From Marinimicrobium hydrolyticum (GTDB lineage: Bacteria > Pseudomonadota > Gammaproteobacteria > Pseudomonadales > Cellvibrionaceae), in the NCBI RefSeq assembly GCF_030848505.1, contig NZ_JAVDDU010000002.1:248001-312000 (forward strand): a stretch of DNA of 64,000 nucleotides, written 5' to 3'. Position numbers and translations under genes: made by a program. Positions 1 through 7,888 of this stretch are shown here, one piece after another. The notes under the pieces are model-generated. The model was not told the origin of the DNA and did not search any database. It was given only the letters and a program-made list of their open reading frames with translations. How positions within the stretch are numbered: position 1 is the first letter of the stretch; the number at the start of each line of letters is the position of its first letter.

Positions 1-2293
1 CGTCTTCCAGTTGTTGGAAGTCACTGAGGTCCAGCTGGGCCAAGGCGGATTCGGCCTGGTTGATTTGCCGGTGCAGTTCCAACATGGCACGAATCGGGGC
101 GGAGCAACTCGCCGGTTGAATCGTCTCAATCAATTCAAGAATACGGGCCAAGCGCTGGTAATCCTGCTCGGCGCGGTTGGCTTCTTCAAGTAGTAGGTCG
201 CACTCCCGCTCTTTCGCACGCAGTGCCCGTTCACGGGCCGCCTGACCAAAAACCAGCTCGGCATCGTCCAGATCACAGCGCCACATACTGTAATTGCCAG
301 AACCCAGGCCATCGGGTGTTATGCCGCGCGCAGTTCTGCGTAAGGCTTCGGCGTCTTCCACGCGCAGCACAGTGCCGTAAGATGCCTTCAGGTAAAACTC
401 AGCGGTTTTGTGGCTGAATTCCATAACGTCAATAATGGAATCGCGCGGCGTTGGCTGTCGATCCGCATCGCGGCGGGCTTTGTGGCCCTGAATTACCCGC
501 GCGCGATTGCGCCGTCCGCCGGGCATGGCGCGCACAATGCGCATAGCTTCGGCTTCAAAAGCTTCTTCCACAATAATGGAAAAACGCGCGCCACCCACAT
601 AACCTTCAATGGCCATTTGCCACTGTGGGTCCAGGACTTCCACATAGTCACACAGCACTCGGGGGTCCGCGCTCGGACAAGCCTGGGCAATGGCGGTGAG
701 CGCCGCTTCCACATAGGGTGGATAGCTGACTTGGCGGCTCTGCAAGCGCTGAATGTCTTTTTGCTTTTGTTTCAGCTTGCCGTTTAACTCCTGGCGCTTG
801 CGCTCGGCGGTGGCGCACTGCCGACTCACCTGATCCCGCAGGCTGACGCCCTCCTCCGTGGCCTCCCGATTATGTAAGCGATCGGCCCATCGGCGATGCT
901 GCGTTTCGGCGGCCATGAGTTTTTCCAGGTCGCTTTCCAACTGCTCAATGCCCACCCAGTCCTTGGCCAGGAGGCGGCTCAGGTCGATGTCCACATCAGC
1001 TTCGGTGGCAACGACATCTTTGGCCAAGCTGCGAAAGGTTTTGGTATCCAGATCGGGAATGTCTACGCCCAGGGAGCATTCGGCCAGTTGCGTCAACAGC
1101 TGCTGAGTCGCACGCACATTGCTCGCTAGCTGCTGGCTCTGCTCGTGTAGAGGCCGCGCTTTGCTACCCAGTTCACGGGTGCAGTCGGCGATGCTTTGCT
1201 CCAGCTGATCTTTGTCCTTGAGAGCCGATATGCCCTGGCGCCGGGCTTCCAAAGCCACCTGGGATTCGTGAATCTGGGCACGACGCTGTTCGCACAATCG
1301 CTGCCGCTCGTGGTTTTCTTCGATGGCTTCGCGAATGTTCCGCTGTTCGCTTTTACCTGCAACATAATTACGTTGATTGACCAACACACTACGACTGGCT
1401 TCGGCGTACTGGGTTAGGCAGCGCTGGGTCCAAAGATCCGCGTAACTCTGGGCGTGACTCCGGGCACCGTCCAAGATTTCGATGGCGGACCGAATCGCTC
1501 GTGTGTCGGTTTCCATTTGATGAATGGTTTTCATCAGCTCGGACACATTGCGAATGGCGTCGCCCAGATCCCGCGGCTCAAGAATTTCACGGGCGACAAA
1601 ATCGGTGATGCTTTTTACCGGCTTGTAAGCCATGAAATTGGCAAAGGTACGCGCGGCGTGTTTGGCCTCCCGATCGGAAACCGCATCTCGCCGGCCGCGC
1701 AAGGCGCCGTAGAGCCGACGCAAGTAGGCGCCTTTTTTGTCGTATTCTTCCAGTGCCTTACTGCCGAACTCTTTTTTGAGCAGCGTGGTGATATCCGTGA
1801 TGGGCACCACGTGCTTGCCATCGGTATAGGTTTTTACGAAGTGCGATAAGCTCAATTGTTCACCGGGCAGAATCAAAAAGCGCAGCTCATCCATGCGCGC
1901 CTGCTTTTGACTGCCGGCGGTGTCCAGGTGCGCGCGCACGCACATAACGGCGGTAAAGGCCTCGCCAGTTTCGCCTTTTGTGGGGCAGAAAACACCGGCC
2001 ACATAACCGTCGGTGGTCCAGGGGCGGGCGTAGCTGCCATCGTCGCAACCCAATACATATGAAGCCAAGGTGCGTACTTGCTTGCCGCCGCGCCCGCGCT
2101 GAGTAGTTTCATCCTGACCCGGGTTGTAATTGAACAGGTTTTCGTGGGCCGCCGTCATTAGAGTTTGTATGGCATCGGCGGCGGTGGTTTTACCGGAGCC
2201 GTTACCACCGGAAAACAAGTTGATGGGGCCGAATTCGAATTCCAGTTGGGGGATATTGCCCCAGTTCACGAAGATACCGCGTTTGAGGAACAT
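1..2293 (-). CDS. jetC: Wadjet/MksF-like SMC ATPase JetC (C-terminus beyond left edge)
   Basis: This is the N-terminal 764 or so residues of an SMC/SbcC-like ATPase; the gene continues past base 1. The protein opens with [14 protein letters not shown] and has a Walker A loop (GGNGSGKTT) near residue 33, the usual place in JetC/MksF/MukB-type ATPases. Long Glu/Arg/Gln-rich stretches that look like coiled coil follow from about residue 250, and a compact segment around residues 500-600 could be the hinge. The ATG overlaps the TGA of jetB (TGATG), so translation is coupled. In Wadjet systems JetC is the motor of a condensin-like complex that extrudes loops on small circular DNA and licenses its cleavage by JetD. 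JetD would lie beyond the left edge, so whether this is a nuclease-armed defence locus or a plain MksBEF condensin cannot be decided here. Confidence 0.85.
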   Translation of the reverse strand, partial: MFLKRGIFVNWGNIPQLEFEFGPINLFSGGNGSGKTTAADAIQTLMTAAHENLFNYNPGQDETTQRGRGGKQVRTLASYVLGCDDGSYARPWTTDGYVAGVFCPTKGETGEAFTAVMCVRAHLDTAGSQKQARMDELRFLILPGEQLSLSHFVKTYTDGKHVVPITDITTLLKKEFGSKALEEYDKKGAYLRRLYGALRGRRDAVSDREAKHAARTFANFMAYKPVKSITDFVAREILEPRDLGDAIRNVSELMKTIHQMETDTRAIRSAIEILDGARSHAQSYADLWTQRCLTQYAEASRSVLVNQRNYVAGKSEQRNIREAIEENHERQRLCEQRRAQIHESQVALEARRQGISALKDKDQLEQSIADCTRELGSKARPLHEQSQQLASNVRATQQLLTQLAECSLGVDIPDLDTKTFRSLAKDVVATEADVDIDLSRLLAKDWVGIEQLESDLEKLMAAETQHRRWADRLHNREATEEGVSLRDQVSRQCATAERKRQELNGKLKQKQKDIQRLQSRQVSYPPYVEAALTAIAQACPSADPRVLCDYVEVLDPQWQMAIEGYVGGARFSIIVEEAFEAEAMRIVRAMPGGRRNRARVIQGHKARRDADRQPTPRDSIIDVMEFSHKTAEFYLKASYGTVLRVEDAEALRRTARGITPDGLGSGNYSMWRCDLDDAELVFGQAARERALRAKERECDLLLEEANRAEQDYQRLARILELIETIQPASCSAPIRAMLELHRQINQAESALAQLDLSDFQQLED

Positions 2294-3024
2294 CAGTTTT
2301 TCTCCTCGTCGGTTTCGCGAGCGTCGTTGTCATTAAACATTTGGCTGGCGGGAATCGGCGCTGCGCTGGCCGCTTCATCTGGTTCAACTACACCCGCGTC
2401 ATCGCCCAACAAGGTCTCCAACACCTCGTCACTGACAAAGCTGGTAATGCCCGGCTGAATGCTCAGCCAGCTTTCGTCACTGTCCAAATCGTCGTCCATG
2501 TTGAATTGAATCAGGCGCAGCTGGCGCAGGCGGCGAAACAGGTTTTTGCGTTCCACTTGCCCTTCCGGCAGGGAGCGCTTCAACAAATTGTTCATGGCAA
2601 TGGCCAAACCTTCCAGAGACAACATGGCTCTGCCCTTTTCGTCCACTTGCCCTTCGCGCAGGCTCTTTTGGTATTCGGTACGCAGCACCAGAATCACCGC
2701 CACTTCCTGTTGCGTGGGCCGAATTCGAAAGCCGCTGTTAAACGGTGCGCTGTCTTCATCGGCCATGCCGGGGATGGTGGCGCCGGGCGGAAACAGGCGC
2801 ACAAAGGCGAACTGACGGTCGTGTTGTATGCGTACACCCAGCACGGATAGATAATCTTCAACCAGTCCGCTGCACTGAAGGTAGCGGTCATAAAGGGCGG
2901 CCTCGGTGTGGCTTTCGTCCCGGCAGAGTACGCCGTAATCCAACAGGCGAAACAGCACTTCGGAAAACTCTTCCCGGCTCAGATTCAACGGCTGCAAGTG
3001 TTCGGTTAGGTATTCATCCAGCAT
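2293..3024 (-). CDS. jetB: Wadjet/MksE-like subunit JetB (DUF4194)
   Basis: A 243-residue protein matching the DUF4194 (JetB/MksE) family, the winged-helix KITE-type dimer that bridges the kleisin and the ATPase heads. It carries the family-like segment [21 protein letters not shown] near residue 100 and the [13 protein letters not shown] segment near residue 175, and ends in an acidic tail. It starts four bases after the jetA stop codon, and its own stop overlaps the jetC start, so the three genes form one tightly coupled operon. The assignment combines sequence resemblance with gene order; no search was run. Confidence 0.85.
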   Translation of the reverse strand: MLDEYLTEHLQPLNLSREEFSEVLFRLLDYGVLCRDESHTEAALYDRYLQCSGLVEDYLSVLGVRIQHDRQFAFVRLFPPGATIPGMADEDSAPFNSGFRIRPTQQEVAVILVLRTEYQKSLREGQVDEKGRAMLSLEGLAIAMNNLLKRSLPEGQVERKNLFRRLRQLRLIQFNMDDDLDSDESWLSIQPGITSFVSDEVLETLLGDDAGVVEPDEAASAAPIPASQMFNDNDARETDEEKN

Positions 3025-3028
3025 GTTT

Positions 3029-4495
3029 TTACTCAGTAGAAGTCTCGGTCGACTTTAGCTCGATCGTAAATTCGTCCATCTCTCGATAGTATTCGGAGGA
3101 CAGGGAGTGGCCGGTCGGCTCGACGGAAAATTGGTGCCCACCACCCAAGTTATTCACTGCACCCACTTCAATTACATGGGCCATGGCCAACAGATCCCGC
3201 GCGCTATCGATAGGCAGGTTCCGGTTGGACACTTTACGGCCCTCCCGGAGCGCGCGGAACACATAGTCGCGCAGCCCACCGCTGTCCAGAACAAAGGCTT
3301 GATCCAGCAGCCGTTGAATCATCAGCTCGCGCTCAGCTTCCGGGTCCAGAGGCGGCTGTTCGCTCACCGCTGTTTGCACGGTACCGGCACGTTTGCGCTC
3401 TTGAAGCTTGATTTGGCCGGGATCGATCAATTGCAGCTTCATGCCGGCCATCTGCTCGGCAGCGGCCTCCAGTCGTTGCTCGGCGTCGGCCGGATCGAGC
3501 TGGCTCAAGGTTTGGCACACGGCCACCAGGTCGTTGTTGTTTTGGCTGTTCAGATAACTTAGCTGGCGAATAATAATATCCGCCCGCTTGGTAAAGCTGT
3601 GCAGCGCACGGCGCAGGGCCGGGAGCATAATTTCCGCGGCATTGCCCATGCGCCGCTCAATGGTGTCCAGAATGGTCCACAGAACGGACTGCCCCGGCTG
3701 AGCCAGTTCCGGCAGTAGGCGCCGCAATTGCAGCTCGGTTTGCTGTTTGAAGTCTTTGCTCTTGCCCCGAATGCGGGCCACCGCCTTGTCGATCTGATTC
3801 CGGTGTTTTTCCACACTGTCGGCGGACAGGCGCACGGCCACGTCCGGCTGGAAGCGTTTTTCCATAAACTCAAAGAACTGGTCGGTGGCCTGTTGTACCA
3901 GCTGCTGGGACTCCACCTCCCGCACCAGCTCGCGCTTGCGCTCCTCCAGCTCGGAAATCACATCGGTAAAGTCGGTGACGATGCGCTCGGAGTATTCGTA
4001 GGCATCCAGCAGGTCGTGCACCTCGCCGCGGCTCAGGAAGGCTTCCAGGGCGTTGAGGGTGTTCCGGGTATTGCGGTGCCGGGTGCGGATACGGGCGCTG
4101 TCCGATTCCACCAGGGGCTGGGTAAACAGCCGGCCCAGGCGGGTAAAGGGGTAGGTGGATTGCAGGGTGGCGGTATCCACCTGCTTTTCCAGCCAGCCGC
4201 CGTCCAGCAGCTGCTTGAGAATCCAGTTGGCCTGCTCACGGTTGGATTTGAAACGCTGGGGGGCCTCATCCTGACGGGATTCCCCCGGCTCGTCGCCCTC
4301 TGCTTCCAGCACCGGCGCCCGCGCCAGAGCCTCTTCCAGTATTTCGATCACCTGATCCCGGGACAGGGAGTGGCCGTAGTCGGCATTGGAGCCGTACAGC
4401 CGCTCATACAGCAGGCACAGGCACTGCACCACCTGCTCGCGGTACTTGCTGGTCAGCGGCTTAAAGAAATGCTGGCGCTCAGGGGAAAAAAACAT
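3029..4495 (-). CDS. jetA: Wadjet/MksB-like kleisin subunit JetA (DUF5716 type)
   Basis: A 488-residue, largely helical protein beginning [20 protein letters not shown], which resembles the JetA family of type II Wadjet (DUF5716). It would be the kleisin-like subunit joining the JetC heads through JetB. The N-terminal 120 residues look like a winged-helix region. A long charged helical segment follows (about 170-290), including [21 protein letters not shown], and the C-terminal part (about 390-470) is again winged-helix-like. It is the promoter-proximal gene of jetABC. The 140 bases upstream separate it from the terminator of the next gene. The subtype is judged by overall resemblance, so DUF5716 rather than DUF3375 membership should be treated as likely, not certain. 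Confidence 0.8.
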   Translation of the reverse strand: MFFSPERQHFFKPLTSKYREQVVQCLCLLYERLYGSNADYGHSLSRDQVIEILEEALARAPVLEAEGDEPGESRQDEAPQRFKSNREQANWILKQLLDGGWLEKQVDTATLQSTYPFTRLGRLFTQPLVESDSARIRTRHRNTRNTLNALEAFLSRGEVHDLLDAYEYSERIVTDFTDVISELEERKRELVREVESQQLVQQATDQFFEFMEKRFQPDVAVRLSADSVEKHRNQIDKAVARIRGKSKDFKQQTELQLRRLLPELAQPGQSVLWTILDTIERRMGNAAEIMLPALRRALHSFTKRADIIIRQLSYLNSQNNNDLVAVCQTLSQLDPADAEQRLEAAAEQMAGMKLQLIDPGQIKLQERKRAGTVQTAVSEQPPLDPEAERELMIQRLLDQAFVLDSGGLRDYVFRALREGRKVSNRNLPIDSARDLLAMAHVIEVGAVNNLGGGHQFSVEPTGHSLSSEYYREMDEFTIELKSTETSTE

Positions 4496-4570
4496 GGGTG
4501 GGGCTTATTTTGAGTGCGGCAAAGGGATCCAGGCCGTATTGTGCTACCTCAGACTGAGTGGGTGCAACCG

Positions 4571-4610
4571 AAAAAGGCCTCCGGCTAGCGGGATGCTAGC
4601 TCGGAGGCCT
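4571..4610 (-). terminator. Rho-independent terminator after the beta-propeller lipoprotein
   Basis: Read on the minus strand, AGGCCTCCG/CGGAGGCCT arms plus inner GCTAGC/GCTAGC arms form a long GC-rich stem with one bulged base and a short loop, followed by five Ts. It lies 27 bases past the stop codon of the lipoprotein gene and separates it from jetABC. Confidence 0.9.
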
Positions 4611-4636
4611 CTCTGGTGCACTGCGGCTCCATAACC

Positions 4637-7105
4637 CTACTGGGAGACGATGACTTTCTCCAAGGTTTCGGGGTCCAGCAAGTACAGCCCCTTGAGCTCC
4701 AGGCTGAACAAGCTGTCACCCCTAGCGGGGATCAAGCGGTGAGCGGAGAAATCGTTGATATGGTTCACACACTCTCCTGACTCCAGGTCGATGAAGGTAG
4801 TACCTTCCCACGTCATCATTAGCACACTTTCGTCGGCGCTTAACGCGATGGCCTTCAGTGACTCGTCTTCTTGCAGACCGAGGAGATTGCAACTCGGAGT
4901 TAAAGCCGTCCGGTCGCCTGTCTCCAAATCTATTTCATAAATTGCACCGGCGTATTGGTCACCCACATACAGAATGCCACCATCTGAAGGCAACGCAAGG
5001 CCGTTCACGGTATTCAAAGTAGCGCCTTCGCCCTTAACTCCCGCCTTGGATATTACCGTGCGGGTGTAATCTTCATCATTGAGGTCGATGGCAAGTATTG
5101 CACCAGAATCCGACGGATCGTCATCATTTAGGAGTAGCGGAGCCGCAACCAGCAAGCGCTGGTTGGCCTCATCAAAAACGACTTGGCTAAGGTAGGTATA
5201 GGCCGCACCCCTAACATCGTCAGGTGAGGCAATGATCTCCATATCCCCGTTTTCACCATCAATCCGGTAAATGGAGTTGCCCCGCACGGCATACAAAAGA
5301 CCTTCAGTTTCATCCAGAGCGAGACCGGGCGCACTTTGATTAAACCCGTCGTCCCGCAGAATCGCAATCAAGTCACGATCACCAGTATCAAGGTTAATGC
5401 GTACCAGTTTCTCTGGAGTGTTTCCGCCATCATCGATGACATAGGCTGACTGGAAGTCGCTTGCGACCGCCATTGCCCTGGCAGCCAATAACTTAGGCCC
5501 AACACCTTGTCCTGGAGAGAAAACGGCTTCCCTGGCCCCAGTGTCCAGGTCAATACCCATTATCAAATTAAGGCCGCTATCCCCCACCAAGAGGCGGTTT
5601 TCTTCTCGGTCTAAAGCAGCTCCGCGGATTTGATCAAAATATAGGAAGTCATGATCCTCATCCTGGTCGCTGATCCGGGTATGCACCTCTCCATTCAAGA
5701 TATCAACCCCCTCAAAATGCACGGTGTATAACTCTTCTGGCTCCGAACCCTGTGCGATCATTGTCCCGAACTCGTCATAATCCAATGCTACGCTTTCCAG
5801 CTCCCCGTCTTCCAGAGAAATACGGTAAATACCTCGTTTGCCGGTCACCTCATGTTGATTCGCATAAATTAGAATATGGTCTTCTGCCAATGTAGCCTGA
5901 TTGAACGCTATGCCTTCATCCTTCCACAGATCACCTTGAAAGAGTGTGGACCAAGGCTCGTCCTGATTGCCGGAAGTATCAAGCTCATAGACGATGGAAA
6001 ACCGTTCATCCGCTTCGGCAAAAAAGTGACGGTTAACCACAAGGTAAACGCGGCTCCGTGTTGGGTCACACAACAAAGCCAGCTCTTGATTACCACCGTC
6101 CGGCTGAGGCTGAGTATGGAATACGCTCTGATCCGCGTCACTACTAAGCGGTGCACGATGAAACACAAAATAGGTGCTTTCTGGATCGCTCTGCGAATGC
6201 CCGACTGTTAAGTAGATGAGTTCATCAGTGTCGCGCTTGTGACACGACCCAACGGGTATGGACGTCATAATGGAGTCATCTTGAGTGGTCGAACCGGTTA
6301 CCACATCCAGGTCCACCAACTCCATACCAGTTTGACCACCGGCTAGACCAACTAATCTACGGCTAACGGGGTCGAAATCAAAGCTCGTTGGAACGAGCTT
6401 GCGCTCGACCTTCACGAGATTCTCCGGAGTAGCCGGATTGCCGTTGGCATCAACTACCTGTATGACGTACTCAACTACTCCAGTTGCCACTTCCTGCTCG
6501 ATGTACTCCCAACGAGAGGTCGCTTGGGGAACAATCACTTCTTCAGAAGCCGCCGCCGTTGATTTCATGCTTGCATGAGAATGATAGCCACTAAGGCCAG
6601 GCTTGGCGGATGCGGTTGACACGGGTGTCTCGATCAACTCAACAGGCTCACCGTTGATCAACAACTGATAGCCTGGGGGCAGGGCTGGTACTTCACCTCT
6701 AAAGGTAAGGCTGCTGCCAGTAACGGTGGATGAACGCCAAGGGAAATGCACCGCTACGTCACCGTCAAATTGCTCAGCGGGAGTTCCGTCATTGTCCTGG
6801 GAGGGCTCCTCCTCACCCTGCTCGGTTTCAGAGTTCTCATCATCGTCAGAAGCAGGCTCCTCGGCTTCCTCTTCGGGCTCCGACACGGTGGGAGGGTCAT
6901 TCTGCGTTTCTTCAGAAGGGGAATCCTGTTCTTCTTCATCAGAGTTGGACGAATCAGAGTCGTTATTGGAGCCCGTATCGTCTCTCACCACCGGCGGCGG
7001 GTTTGATCCTAAATCGGGAGACTTTTCAGTGGATGAACCACCGCCGCAGGCCGTCAGAAAAACCGCCAGTGCAATAATAGTAAGGTAAGAGAATTGGGTA
7101 CTCAC
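4637..7105 (-). CDS. Large lipoprotein with acidic linker and beta-propeller-like repeats
   Basis: A predicted 822-residue lipoprotein. I choose the GTG at 7105 because an AGGAGGT ribosome site lies five bases upstream and because it gives a textbook signal, MSTQFSYLTIIALAVFLTAC, with a lipobox and Cys at residue 20. An upstream ATG at 7159 would add 18 unlikely residues. After the Cys comes a Ser/Asp/Glu/Pro-rich linker of about 90 residues. The rest contains repeated units such as LYAVRGNSIYRIDGENG, ILYVGDQYAGAIYEIDLETG and LLVGDSGLNLIMGIDLDTG, typical of NHL/YVTN-type beta-propellers. The likely location is the outer-membrane or periplasmic face; the function is unknown. The gene is monocistronic, with its own terminator. 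It is not a recognisable enzyme, and no catalytic residues are proposed. Confidence 0.85.
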   Translation of the reverse strand: MSTQFSYLTIIALAVFLTACGGGSSTEKSPDLGSNPPPVVRDDTGSNNDSDSSNSDEEEQDSPSEETQNDPPTVSEPEEEAEEPASDDDENSETEQGEEEPSQDNDGTPAEQFDGDVAVHFPWRSSTVTGSSLTFRGEVPALPPGYQLLINGEPVELIETPVSTASAKPGLSGYHSHASMKSTAAASEEVIVPQATSRWEYIEQEVATGVVEYVIQVVDANGNPATPENLVKVERKLVPTSFDFDPVSRRLVGLAGGQTGMELVDLDVVTGSTTQDDSIMTSIPVGSCHKRDTDELIYLTVGHSQSDPESTYFVFHRAPLSSDADQSVFHTQPQPDGGNQELALLCDPTRSRVYLVVNRHFFAEADERFSIVYELDTSGNQDEPWSTLFQGDLWKDEGIAFNQATLAEDHILIYANQHEVTGKRGIYRISLEDGELESVALDYDEFGTMIAQGSEPEELYTVHFEGVDILNGEVHTRISDQDEDHDFLYFDQIRGAALDREENRLLVGDSGLNLIMGIDLDTGAREAVFSPGQGVGPKLLAARAMAVASDFQSAYVIDDGGNTPEKLVRINLDTGDRDLIAILRDDGFNQSAPGLALDETEGLLYAVRGNSIYRIDGENGDMEIIASPDDVRGAAYTYLSQVVFDEANQRLLVAAPLLLNDDDPSDSGAILAIDLNDEDYTRTVISKAGVKGEGATLNTVNGLALPSDGGILYVGDQYAGAIYEIDLETGDRTALTPSCNLLGLQEDESLKAIALSADESVLMMTWEGTTFIDLESGECVNHINDFSAHRLIPARGDSLFSLELKGLYLLDPETLEKVIVSQ

Positions 7106-7519
7106 AGGAAACCTCCTTGTGCGTGAGCCCTGACCGGCTTTTGGCTGCTTCATTAGCAAGCGATTGGGCGTGTCGGGGTAATTGGCTATTGTTATCTTGT
7201 TAAATTTTGTTCAAACGCCGACCAATAATAGCACTCTTTTCTACGAAGTAGACAATAATGCGCCCCACCGACCACCAAATTTTCTATGCTATTGTTTTTA
7301 ATAGGTATTTTTCCCTTCCTAGGGCGGAAGAGCACACTCATTAGTACGCCGTAACGTTGGGACCAACTCCGAGATTAAAGCTTCTTTCACATGTTGGCTT
7401 TAATCTGATGTATTTGACACACACTTCCAATCACCCCTTTCAACCCCGCCCTATGAACCCACCCTGGACTGTGGCAACCTTGACGGGTGGTCTACTGAAG
7501 TTAACAGAAGGAGGTTGTT
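7106..7519. other. Intergenic region between divergent genes
   Basis: About 400 bases between the divergent lipoprotein and microprotein genes. It is AT-rich near 7190-7320 and must hold promoters in both directions. I see no conserved operator, hairpin or further gene; an 87-codon plus-strand frame here overlaps the microprotein in another frame and looks spurious. Confidence 0.4.
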
Positions 7520-7699
7520 ATGGGCGTAGAAGTAACTGGCATACTCGGGTTAATCCTGTTGATTTGCGTGATTTACGCCATTGTAAAAACCGCAAAAAGC
7601 AGTGCCCGTGGTACGACTAAGTTAGTGTGGATTCTGGTGTTGCTCTTTTTACCGGTGATTGGCTTTATTTTGTGGTTGATACTGGGGCCAAAGGGTTAG
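7520..7699 (+). CDS. PLDc_N-type 59-residue membrane microprotein
   Basis: A 59-residue protein with a perfect AAGGAGG ribosome site six bases before the ATG. It has two hydrophobic segments (about 6-22 and 36-56) separated by the charged loop KTAKSSARGTTKL, and ends WLILGPKG. This is the pattern of the short stand-alone PLDc_N family (the N-terminal two-helix domain of cardiolipin synthases, also found alone). The family is usually a small inner-membrane protein of unknown role, sometimes linked to envelope stress. The size, helix spacing and Pro-Val-Ile-Gly helix all fit. No partner gene lies next to it. Confidence 0.8.
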   Translation: MGVEVTGILGLILLICVIYAIVKTAKSSARGTTKLVWILVLLFLPVIGFILWLILGPKG

Positions 7700-7782
7700 C
7701 CCGGGAAAACAAACGCAGGGGGCCCGCCAGGTGCTGACTCGGGGCCGGCAGGTTTCTCCTAAACAATTCGCATCCTCAAGCA

Positions 7783-7807
7783 ACCCGGCTCGCTGAGCGA
7801 GCCGGGT
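7783..7807. repeat. Perfect hairpin without a T-run
   Basis: ACCCGGCTCGC and GCGAGCCGGGT form a perfect stem with a three-base loop, 80 bases past the microprotein and 80 bases past the end of the hexosaminidase gene. It sits between convergent genes, so a terminator role is plausible, but no T-run follows on either strand. Confidence 0.45.
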
Positions 7808-7888
7808 CGTCGTAGCTGATAAGAATTCGCTCCCCCTCGTTCCACAACCACAGGGCCTGGGTCAAACGACCCGGCGGCGCTACCCAAG

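Noticed and set aside
3728-4513. Plus-strand frame of 261 codons
   Set aside because: It is antisense to jetA, which has a proper start, family resemblance and operon context.
7783-7807. Strong intrinsic terminator
   Set aside because: The stem is perfect but neither side has a T-run, so it is recorded only as a hairpin.
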